This document shows positions 7,410-14,947 of a DNA stretch of 64,000 bases, piece after piece. The notes below the pieces were generated by a model. That model saw only the letters and a program-made list of their open reading frames with translations. It was not told the origin of the DNA and did no database searches. Made by a program: the position numbers and the translations under genes. Location: assembly GCF_039503195.1 (NCBI RefSeq), contig NZ_JBCJKP010000001.1, positions 7,006,001-7,070,000 on the forward strand. The letters run 5' to 3'. Positions within the stretch are counted from its first letter, which is position 1. Each line of letters begins with the position of its first letter. The stretch comes from Streptomyces mirabilis (GTDB lineage: Bacteria > Actinomycetota > Actinomycetes > Streptomycetales > Streptomycetaceae).

Positions 7410-9341
7410 CTACACGAGGCTGTCGCGCCATGCCTGGTGCAGGTCCGCGAACCTGCCGGTGGACGCGACGAGCTCGGCCGGGCTGCCGTCCTCGACCACC
7501 CGCCCGTGCTCCATCACCAGCACCCGGTCGGCGATCTCCACCGTCGACAGGCGGTGGGCGATGACCACCGCCGTCCGGCCGCGCAGGACCGTCGACATGG
7601 CGCGCTGCACCGCCCGTTCCCCCGGGATGTCGAGGGAGCTGGTCGCCTCGTCGAGGATGAGGACGGCCGGGTCGGCGAGCAACGCTCGTGCGAAGGCGAC
7701 GAGTTGGCGCTGCCCGGCGGAGATACGGCCGCCTCGTTTGCGTACGTCCGTGTCGTAGCCCTCGGGCAGCGCGCTGATGAAGTCGTGGGCGCCGATCGCC
7801 TTGGCGGCCCGCTCGATCTCCTCGCGGCTCGCGTCGGAGCGGCCGATGGAGATGTTCTCGGCGACCGTGCCCGAGAACAGGAAGGCCTCCTGGGTCACCA
7901 TCACCACCCCGCGCCGCAGTTCGGGCACGGACAGCTCGCGCAGGTCGACGCCGTCGAGCAGGACCCGGCCGTCCGTGGGGTCGTAGAAGCGGGCCAGCAG
8001 CTTGGCGAGCGTCGACTTGCCCGCGCCCGTCGAGCCGACCACGGCCACCGTCTGCCCCGCGGGGATCGTGAGCGAGAACGTGGGCAGCACCTCGCCGCCG
8101 GTGCGGTAGGCGAAGCGGACGTCCTCGAAGACGACCTCGCGGCCCGGCTGCGCGGAGGCGAGCGCGGGCAGCCGCCTCGGTTCGGCCGGCTCCGGCACGG
8201 ACGGCGTCTGGGCCAGCAGGCCCGCGATCTTCTCCAGCGAGGCCGCCGCGGACTGGTAGGCGTTGAGGAACATGCCCAGCCGGTCGATCGGGTCGTACAG
8301 GCGGCGCAGATACAGCACCGAGGCGGCCAGCACGCCCAGCGCCAGCGAACCCCCGGCCACCCGGTACGCGCCCCACAGCACGATCCCCGCGACCGCCGCG
8401 TTGGCGATCAGCCGGGAGCCGACGACATAGCGGGCCATCTCCAGCAGGGCGTCGCCGTTGGTGCGTTCGTGGCGCTTGTTGAGCACCCGGAACTCGGCGT
8501 CGTTGGCGTCCTCGCGGCGGAACGCGCGCACCGGCCGGATCCCGTTCATCGTCTCCGCGAACTTCACGATGACGGCGGCGATCGCGGTCGAGCGGAGGCG
8601 GTAGATACGGCCGGCGCGGCGCCGGTACTGCCGTACGAGGAGGTGGAGCGGCACGAAGGACGCCACCGCCACCGCGCCCAGACCCAGGTCCAGCCAGAGC
8701 AGCATCGCCGAGATGTAGACGAAGGACAGGATCACCGTGATGAGTTCCTGCAGGCCCTCGCTGAGCAGTTCGCGCAGCGACTCGACGTCCGTCGTGGAGC
8801 GGGAGATCAGCCGGCCCGAGGTGTAGCGCTCGTGGAAGTCGATGCTGAGCGCCTGTGCGTGGCGGAAGATCCGGCCGCGCAGGTCGAGCAGCACGTCCTG
8901 GTTGACGCGGGCGGACGCCTGGGTGAAGGCGTACTGGAGCCCGCCGGCGGCCAGCGCGCACAGCAGATAGCCGACACCCACCGCGATCAGCGGGCCGTGG
9001 TCGTGCGCGCGGAAGGCCGGTACGGCACGGTCGATGGCGTACGCGACGATCAGTGGGCCCGCCTGGATGGCGGCCTGCTGGAGCAGGAGCAGCGCCATCG
9101 TCACCACCACACGGGCCTTGAGCGGGGCGAGGAGGGAACGCAGGAGCGCTGCGGTGGCGCCCGGGGGAGTGGGCAGGGCGTCGCGGTCGAAGGGGTCCTG
9201 GTGCTCGTGGGAGTCCCGCGCGTCCGCACGGTCCGTGCCGGGCTCCCCGCCGTCGGGTGCCGTGCCCCCTTCCCTGCCCGGTTCCCTGCCCGGTTCCCGG
9301 TCCGGTTCCTTGTTCGGCGCGGTCGTCGTGGGCGCCCTCAT
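7410..9341 (-). CDS. Type I ABC exporter subunit (TMD-NBD), catalytic partner
   Basis: 643 residues. A charged, proline-rich cytoplasmic N-terminus with DREPGREPGRE repeats precedes the six-helix domain (about 70-390) and the NBD. Walker A GSTGAGKST, Walker B LILDEATSSLD with catalytic Glu and the H-loop IAHRLSTVE are intact. The signature is ISAGQRQ, a mild departure from LSGGQ. The gene overlaps its upstream partner (9338-11164) by 4 bases. By analogy with TM287/288-type heterodimers, the Walker motifs of this subunit and the LSGGQ of the partner should form the active site. Substrate unknown; the pair sits with a second heterodimeric exporter in one operon. Confidence 0.93.
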   Translation of the reverse strand: MRAPTTTAPNKEPDREPGREPGREGGTAPDGGEPGTDRADARDSHEHQDPFDRDALPTPPGATAALLRSLLAPLKARVVVTMALLLLQQAAIQAGPLIVAYAIDRAVPAFRAHDHGPLIAVGVGYLLCALAAGGLQYAFTQASARVNQDVLLDLRGRIFRHAQALSIDFHERYTSGRLISRSTTDVESLRELLSEGLQELITVILSFVYISAMLLWLDLGLGAVAVASFVPLHLLVRQYRRRAGRIYRLRSTAIAAVIVKFAETMNGIRPVRAFRREDANDAEFRVLNKRHERTNGDALLEMARYVVGSRLIANAAVAGIVLWGAYRVAGGSLALGVLAASVLYLRRLYDPIDRLGMFLNAYQSAAASLEKIAGLLAQTPSVPEPAEPRRLPALASAQPGREVVFEDVRFAYRTGGEVLPTFSLTIPAGQTVAVVGSTGAGKSTLAKLLARFYDPTDGRVLLDGVDLRELSVPELRRGVVMVTQEAFLFSGTVAENISIGRSDASREEIERAAKAIGAHDFISALPEGYDTDVRKRGGRISAGQRQLVAFARALLADPAVLILDEATSSLDIPGERAVQRAMSTVLRGRTAVVIAHRLSTVEIADRVLVMEHGRVVEDGSPAELVASTGRFADLHQAWRDSLV

Positions 9342-11164
9342 CGGTCGGCCTCCTCGTCACCTGACATCAGATGGGCGTACTCGGCGTTGCTGCGCAGCAG
9401 TTCGTGGTGGGTGCCGACCGCGGTGATACGGCCGCCGGAGAGCAGGGCCACGCGGTCGGCGAGCAGGACCGTGGACGGGCGGTGCGCCACGATCAGCGCG
9501 GTCGTCTCCGCCAGTACGCGGCGCAGCGCGGCCTCGACCGCGGCCTCCGTGTGGACGTCCAGCGCCGACAGGGGGTCGTCGAGGACGAGGAAGCCGGGGC
9601 GGCCGACGACGGCCCGCGCGAGGGCGAGGCGCTGGCGCTGGCCGCCGGACAGGCTCAGGCCCTGCTCGCCGACCTGGGTCCGCGTGCCCTGCGGGAGCGC
9701 GTGCGCGAAGTCGGCCTGGGCGACGGCGAGGGCACGGTCCAGGTCCGCTTCCCCCGCGGTGTCCGGGGCGCCCATGAGCACGTTCTCCCCGACGGCGGCC
9801 GAGAAGAGCGTGGGCTCCTCGAAGGCCACGGCCACGCGCGCGCGAAGCTCCTCGCGGGGCATCGCCGTGATGTCCTCGCCGTCCAGCGTGATCCGCCCGG
9901 CCGTCACCTCGTGCAGCCGTGGGACGAGGGCGGTGAGGGTGGTCTTCCCGGTGCCGGTCGCACCGACCAGGGCCATCGACTCACCCGGACGGATGTGCAG
10001 ATCGATGCGGTCGAGGACGGGGGGCGCGTCCGCCGGGGCGTCGGGATAGCGGAACTGGACGCCGTGGAAGCGGAGTCCGCCCTCGCCCTTCCCGGCGGCG
10101 ACCGCGGACGATCCGTCGGAGACGGCGGACGATCCGTCGGCGATCGCGGACGTCCCGGTGGACTCCGGCTGCTCGTCCATCACCTCGAAGTACCGCTCCG
10201 TCGCCGTCGCCGCCTCCTGACTCATCGCGAGGAGGAAGCCGATGGACTCGACGGGCCAGCGCAGCGCCAGCGCCGTGGACAGGAACGCCACCAGCGTGCC
10301 GGCGGACAGGTGTCCGTCGGCGACCTGGACCGTGCCGAGCACGAGGGCCGCGCCGATGGCGAGTTCGGGGAGCGTGACGATGACCGTCAGGATGGCGGCG
10401 AGGAGGCGCGCCTTGGCCAGCTCCGTGCCGCGCAGGGTGCGGGACAGCTCCCGGAAGGCGAGGGCCTGGCTGCGGTGGCGTCCGAAGCCCTTGATGATGC
10501 GGATGCCGAGCACGCTCTCCTCGACGACCGTCGTGAGATCGCCCACCTGGTCCTGGGCCCGCCGCGCCACCAGCGAGTAGTGCCGCTCGAAGAGCCAGCA
10601 GACCACCATCAGAGGCACCGCGGGAGCCAGCAGCACCAGGCCGAGGGTCCACTCCTGGGCCAGCATGATCATGACGCCGACGAGGATCGTCACGGAGTTG
10701 ACCAGCAGGAACGTCAGGGGGAAGGCGAGGAACTGGCGCACCAGCATCAGGTCCGTGGTGCCCCGGGACAGCAGCTGACCGGAGGCCCAGCGGTCGTGGA
10801 AGGCGACGGGGAGCCGTTGCAGATGCCGGTACAGATCCGCCCGCATGTCGGCCTCGACCCCCGACAGGGGCCGCGCCACCAGCCACCGCCGCAGCCCGAA
10901 CAGCACCGCCTCCGCGATCCCGAGCAGCAGCAGATACAGCGCGCCGAGCCAGATGCCCGCCGCGTCGTGCTCGGCCACGGGACCGTCCACCATCCACTTC
11001 AGGACGAGCGGGAACACCAGCCCCGTACAGGAGGCGAGGACCGCGACGAAGGCGGCGCTGAACAGCCGCGTGCGCACCGGCCGCACGTACGGCCACAGGC
11101 GCAGCAGGCTGCGTACGGTCGAATGGTCGGCTCGGCCCGGGGTCACCGCATCTGAAGTGGACAT
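9338..11164 (-). CDS. Type I ABC exporter subunit (TMD-NBD), degenerate-site partner
   Basis: 608 residues from ATG 11164 (MSTSDAVTPGRAD). No clear Shine-Dalgarno is visible before the start, so the message may be leaderless or weakly initiated; an upstream extension to 11278 has no family support. Six-helix domain, a Ser/Ala/Gly linker made of DGSSAVSDGSSAV repeats near residue 340, then an NBD with Walker A GATGTGKTT, signature SLSGGQRQR and H-loop VAHRPSTV. Walker B is FLVLDDPLSALD: the catalytic Glu is Asp, the usual sign of the non-hydrolytic site in heterodimeric exporters. First gene of the four-gene minus-strand exporter operon; divergent from the DrrAB-type operon at 11350. Confidence 0.92.
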   Translation of the reverse strand: MSTSDAVTPGRADHSTVRSLLRLWPYVRPVRTRLFSAAFVAVLASCTGLVFPLVLKWMVDGPVAEHDAAGIWLGALYLLLLGIAEAVLFGLRRWLVARPLSGVEADMRADLYRHLQRLPVAFHDRWASGQLLSRGTTDLMLVRQFLAFPLTFLLVNSVTILVGVMIMLAQEWTLGLVLLAPAVPLMVVCWLFERHYSLVARRAQDQVGDLTTVVEESVLGIRIIKGFGRHRSQALAFRELSRTLRGTELAKARLLAAILTVIVTLPELAIGAALVLGTVQVADGHLSAGTLVAFLSTALALRWPVESIGFLLAMSQEAATATERYFEVMDEQPESTGTSAIADGSSAVSDGSSAVAAGKGEGGLRFHGVQFRYPDAPADAPPVLDRIDLHIRPGESMALVGATGTGKTTLTALVPRLHEVTAGRITLDGEDITAMPREELRARVAVAFEEPTLFSAAVGENVLMGAPDTAGEADLDRALAVAQADFAHALPQGTRTQVGEQGLSLSGGQRQRLALARAVVGRPGFLVLDDPLSALDVHTEAAVEAALRRVLAETTALIVAHRPSTVLLADRVALLSGGRITAVGTHHELLRSNAEYAHLMSGDEEADR

Positions 11165-11271
11165 CAGGAGCGAGCCTACGGTTCGGCACTGACAGAGCCC
11201 ACCGAGTTTTGGCCCGACCTGAATCGTTCCACGGATCCGGGACCGGTGCCCCGGGGCTCGGTCGTATCGCC

Positions 11272-11293
11272 GCATCAACCGATCGGTTGATGC
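11272..11293. promoter_or_regulatory. Perfect 22-bp palindrome between divergent exporter operons
   Basis: The palindrome is centred on CCGATCGG at 11279-11286, with arms GCATCAA and TTGATGC. It is 57 bases upstream of the ATG at 11350 and 108 bases upstream of the divergent ATG at 11164, a position suited to repress one or both promoters. Size and symmetry suit a TetR- or PadR-type dimer, but no such regulator gene is adjacent. Confidence 0.6.
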
Positions 11294-11349
11294 CGCTTCG
11301 AGCGCGATGGATGATGTGCCCGCTCCCGTCCCGCCGGGATCCTCGGGAC

Positions 11350-12252
11350 ATGTCAGTCATCGAAGTCACCGGACTGCGCAAGTCCTACGGCGGCCGGCCC
11401 GTCGTCGACGGTGTCTCCTTCGCCGTCGAGGAGGGCGAGATCTTCGGGATCCTCGGCCCGAACGGCGCCGGCAAGACCACCACCGTCGAGTGCGTCGAGG
11501 GCCTGCGGATCCCCGACGCGGGCCGCGTCCGGGTCACCGGGCTCGACCCCGTCGCCGACCACGAACAGGTCGCCCGCGTCCTCGGCGCCCAGCTCCAGGA
11601 GAGCGAGCTCCAGGCCAAGCTCACCGTCCGCGAAGCCCTGGAGCTGTACGCGGCCTTCTATCCGCACCCCGCCGACTGGCGGCCCCTCGCCGAACGCCTC
11701 GGCCTGACCGCCAAGCTCGCCACCCGCTTCGCGAAGCTCTCCGGCGGCCAGAAACAGCGCCTGTTCATCGCGCTCGCCCTCATCGGCAACCCCCGGGTCG
11801 TCGTCCTCGACGAACTGACCACCGGGCTCGACCCGCGCGCCCGCCGCGACACCTGGCAGCTCATCGAGGACGTCCGGGCGAGCGGGGTCACCGTCCTGCT
11901 CGTCACGCACTTCATGGAGGAGGCGCAGCGCCTGTGCGACCGGATCGCTGTGATCGACAAGGGCCGGGTGGCAGCCCTGGACACCCCGTCAGGGCTGATC
12001 CGGCGCTCGGCGGGCTCCACCGTCATCAGCTTCACGCCGTCCGCGCCGCTGGACGAGGGTGACCTGAACGCGCTGCCCGCGCTCGCGTCGGTCGAGCACA
12101 AGGACGGCCGGATCACGCTGTCCGGCACCGACGAGACCGTCAACGCGGTCATCACCCTGCTCGCCCGGGGCCACATCACCGCCCACCAACTCCGCGTCTC
12201 CGACGCCACGTTGGACGACGCGTTCCTGGACCTGACGGAGGTCACCCCATGA
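11350..12252 (+). CDS. ABC transporter ATP-binding protein (DrrA/YvfR type)
   Basis: 300-residue soluble ATPase of an ABC-2 type exporter. Walker A GPNGAGKTT, signature KLSGGQKQRL, Walker B VVVLDELTTGLDP (catalytic Glu present) and H-loop VTHFMEEA are all visible in the first 220 residues. The C-terminal 80 residues form the DUF4162-like tail, with the usual ATLDDAFLDLTE ending. I start it at ATG 11350 (MSVIEVTGLRKSYGG) because similarity to the family begins there; the ribosome-binding site is weak. ATGA overlap with the permease gene shows coupling. Because a NarL-type two-component system follows directly, this is likely a signal-responsive drug or cell-wall-stress exporter. Confidence 0.93.
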   Translation: MSVIEVTGLRKSYGGRPVVDGVSFAVEEGEIFGILGPNGAGKTTTVECVEGLRIPDAGRVRVTGLDPVADHEQVARVLGAQLQESELQAKLTVREALELYAAFYPHPADWRPLAERLGLTAKLATRFAKLSGGQKQRLFIALALIGNPRVVVLDELTTGLDPRARRDTWQLIEDVRASGVTVLLVTHFMEEAQRLCDRIAVIDKGRVAALDTPSGLIRRSAGSTVISFTPSAPLDEGDLNALPALASVEHKDGRITLSGTDETVNAVITLLARGHITAHQLRVSDATLDDAFLDLTEVTP

Positions 12253-12983
12253 ACACCGCAGTCCTGCGCGCCGAGCTGCGCCTCTTCCGCCGCGAACCGG
12301 GCGCCCTCTTCTGGATCCTGGCGTTCCCCACCCTGCTGCTGGTGATCCTGGGCTCCATCCCGTCCTTCCGCCAACACCACGCCGACCTGGGGGGCCTGCG
12401 CACGGTCGACGTGTACGTCCCGGTCGCCGTGCTCCTCGGCATGATCGTCGGCGCGCTGCAGTCGATGCCGCAGAACATCACCGGCTACCGCGAGCGCGGC
12501 ATCCTGCGCCGCATGTCCACCACTCCGGTACGCCCGTCCGCCCTGCTGTCCGCGCAGATGCTGGTCTACGGCGCGGCGGCGCTCGTCTCGGCCCTGTGCG
12601 CGCTGGCGGTGGGCCGACTCGCCTTCGACGTACGACTGCCCGAGCAGCCGTACGGCTATCTCCTCGCCCTGCTCCTCGCGATCCTGGCCGCGCTCGCGCT
12701 GGGCGCGGTGGTCTCCGCGCTGTCCCGGACGACGAAGATCGCGGGCGCGATCGGGTCGGCGGTGTTCTTCCCGATGATGTTCTGCGCGGGTGTGTGGCTG
12801 CCGGTGCAGGCCATGCCGGACGGACTCGCCCGAGTCGTCGGCTCCACCCCGTTCGGCGCCGCCGCGCAGGCCCTGAACCGGGCGGCGGCCGGCGACTGGC
12901 CGGGCTGGGCGCACCTGGGGGTGCTCGCGGCCTGGACGGTGCTGCTCACGGCGGGTGCCTCCCGCTGGTTCCGATGGGAGTAG
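12249..12983 (+). CDS. ABC-2 type transporter permease (DrrB/YvfS type)
   Basis: 244-residue integral membrane protein with six predicted hydrophobic segments, including FWILAFPTLLLVILG near the N-terminus and LLALLLAILAALALGAVVSA in the middle, and the ABC-2 hallmark FFPMMFCAGVWLPVQAMPD. It overlaps the ATPase gene by 4 bases and is followed 25 bases later by the histidine kinase, so transporter and sensor are one transcription unit. Confidence 0.92.
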   Translation: MNTAVLRAELRLFRREPGALFWILAFPTLLLVILGSIPSFRQHHADLGGLRTVDVYVPVAVLLGMIVGALQSMPQNITGYRERGILRRMSTTPVRPSALLSAQMLVYGAAALVSALCALAVGRLAFDVRLPEQPYGYLLALLLAILAALALGAVVSALSRTTKIAGAIGSAVFFPMMFCAGVWLPVQAMPDGLARVVGSTPFGAAAQALNRAAAGDWPGWAHLGVLAAWTVLLTAGASRWFRWE

Positions 12984-13008
12984 GCGAGGGGCCGTGCAGA
13001 CTGGGGAG

Positions 13009-14274
13009 ATGACCACCAAGGACCGGCAGATCGAGCGGCGTTGGGAGCAGCTGCACACCTGGGGGCCGTATGGTCTGCTCGGCATCAGTGTCGTCCTGGC
13101 GCTCGCCTCCGCCGGCGTGATCGACCGTTCCACCGAGTGGTACGCCGCCTGGGCCCTGGTCGTCGCCGCGGTCGCCCTCCAGCTGTGGTGGCACGGCACC
13201 CGCGCCCGCCGGGCCGGCCGTGGCCGGATCCCGTCCCGGGCGGGGACGGCGTACTACGTCGTGCGCTGGGGCATCGGCTTCGCCCTCACCTGGATGGACC
13301 CGTTCTTCGCGTTCTACGCCGCCGCCGGCTACATGGACGCCGACGAGCTGATCCCGGGCAGATGGCAGCGGCTCGGACTGTTCGCGAGCGCGGTCACCGT
13401 GGCCGCTGCGCAGGCCGGCGGGCTGCCGTTCGGGAGCGGCGTCCAGTGGATCCTCTTCGCCGCGCTCCTGGTCGCCAACTCCGGCCTGCAGATGGTGGTC
13501 GCCCATCTCACCCAGCAGGAGGCCCAGCGCTCCCGGGAGCGCACCGAGACCATCACCGAACTCGAACGCACCAACGCCGCCCTGCAACAGGCCCTCGACG
13601 AGAACGCCGCCCTGCACGCCCAACTCCTCGTCCAGGCGAGGGAAGCCGGCGTGGCCGACGAACGCCGGCGGCTGGCGGCCGAGATCCACGACACGATCGC
13701 CCAGGGCCTGACCGGCATCATCGCGCAGCTCCAGGTCGTCGCGAACACCCCCGATCCGGGGGCCGCCCGCGTACATCTGGGCCGCGCGTCGGAGCTGGCC
13801 CGCCAGAGCCTGGGTGAGGCGCGCCGTTCGGTGCACAACCTCGCTCCGGCCGCCCTGGAACACGACGGCCTTCCCGAGGCGCTGAAGAAGACGGTCGCGG
13901 ACTGGGCCCGACGCACCGGCGTCCGCGCGGACTTCACCCTCACCGGCACGGCGGAACACCTCCACGAGGAGATCTCGGCGACGCTCCTGCGTATCGCCCA
14001 GGAGGCCCTGTCCAACGCGTCCCGGCACGCGCGCGCGGCCCGGCTCGGCGTCACCCTCTCCTTCATGGGCGACGAGGTGACCCTGGACGTACGCGACGAC
14101 GGACGCGGCTTCGACCCCGCCGCCGTGCCCGAACGCACCGGCAACGGCGGCTTCGGCCTGGACGGCATGCGGGCCCGCGCCGAACGCGTCGCGGGCTCCC
14201 TCACCCTGGAGTCCGAACCCGGCCGGGGTACGGCGGTCTCGGCGCGCGTACCGTTGGTCCGCCATGACCGATGA
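13009..14274 (+). CDS. NarL-family sensor histidine kinase
   Basis: 421 residues. Transmembrane segments (about 20-65 and 80-165) form the sensor part, followed by a coiled linker rich in Glu/Gln (170-215). A HisKA_3 dimerisation domain has the phospho-acceptor His in AAEIHDTIAQGL (about H227), and a HATPase_c domain has the N-box EALSNASRHA, G1 DDGRGFDP and G2 GFGLDGM motifs. I use ATG 13009, but GGGGAG lies directly against it with no spacer; GTG 12994 with GAGGGG upstream is an alternative. The response regulator overlaps its 3' end by 11 bases. Likely controls the preceding exporter. Confidence 0.92.
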   Translation: MTTKDRQIERRWEQLHTWGPYGLLGISVVLALASAGVIDRSTEWYAAWALVVAAVALQLWWHGTRARRAGRGRIPSRAGTAYYVVRWGIGFALTWMDPFFAFYAAAGYMDADELIPGRWQRLGLFASAVTVAAAQAGGLPFGSGVQWILFAALLVANSGLQMVVAHLTQQEAQRSRERTETITELERTNAALQQALDENAALHAQLLVQAREAGVADERRRLAAEIHDTIAQGLTGIIAQLQVVANTPDPGAARVHLGRASELARQSLGEARRSVHNLAPAALEHDGLPEALKKTVADWARRTGVRADFTLTGTAEHLHEEISATLLRIAQEALSNASRHARAARLGVTLSFMGDEVTLDVRDDGRGFDPAAVPERTGNGGFGLDGMRARAERVAGSLTLESEPGRGTAVSARVPLVRHDR

Positions 14275-14926
14275 CTCGTTCGCCCCGGCCGATGACGCCG
14301 CGATCACCCTCCTCGTCGTCGACGACCATCCCGTCGTGCGGGACGGTCTGCGCGGCATGTTCGAGTCCGCGCCGGGATTCACGGTCCTCGGTGAGGCCGC
14401 GAACGGCGTCGAGGCCGTCGCCCTCACCGCCTCCCTCGACCCGGACGTCGTCCTGATGGACCTCCGCATGCCCGGCGGCAACGGCGTCGAGGCCATCGCG
14501 GAACTCACCCGCCGCGCCGCCCGCGCCAAGGTGCTCGTCCTCACCACGTACGACACCGACTCCGACACCCTCCCCGCGATCGAGGCGGGCGCGACGGGCT
14601 ATCTGCTGAAGGACGCCCCGCGGGAGGAGCTGTTCACCGCCGTCCGCGCGGCGGCGCAGGGCCGTACGGTGCTCTCCCCGGCGGTCGCCTCCCGCCTGGT
14701 CTCGGCGGTCCGCGCGCCCGCCTCGACCCAGGACTCCCTCTCGGCCCGCGAGCGCGAGGTCCTGGCCCTGGTGGCCAAGGGCACCTCGAACCGTGAGATC
14801 GCCCGCGTCCTGTTCATCAGCGAGGCCACGGTCAAGACCCACCTCACCCACCTGTACGCCAAGCTGGGCGTCAACGACCGCGCGGCGGCGGTGGCGGTCG
14901 CGTACGACCGGGGCATCCTGGGCTGA
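14264..14926 (+). CDS. NarL/LuxR-type response regulator
   Basis: 220 residues. Receiver domain with acidic pocket VVDDHPVVRDGL, phospho-accepting Asp near residue 66 in VVLMDLRMPGGNG and the conserved Lys in GYLLKDAPRE. A LuxR-type HTH lies in the last 65 residues (LSAREREVLALVAKGTSNRE, then FISEATVKTHLTHLYAKLGV). Encoded directly behind its cognate kinase with overlap. Probable target is the promoter of its own exporter operon. Confidence 0.94.
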   Translation: MTDDSFAPADDAAITLLVVDDHPVVRDGLRGMFESAPGFTVLGEAANGVEAVALTASLDPDVVLMDLRMPGGNGVEAIAELTRRAARAKVLVLTTYDTDSDTLPAIEAGATGYLLKDAPREELFTAVRAAAQGRTVLSPAVASRLVSAVRAPASTQDSLSAREREVLALVAKGTSNREIARVLFISEATVKTHLTHLYAKLGVNDRAAAVAVAYDRGILG

Positions 14927-14947
14927 CGCCCCGCGCCCCTGAAGGCC

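Noticed and set aside
5647..9360. One continuous minus-strand frame of over 1200 codons suggesting a fused ABC protein
   Set aside because: Only the part below 7356 matches the ABC family; the rest is low-complexity Arg/Gly/Pro antisense of the 7410-9341 gene in another frame.
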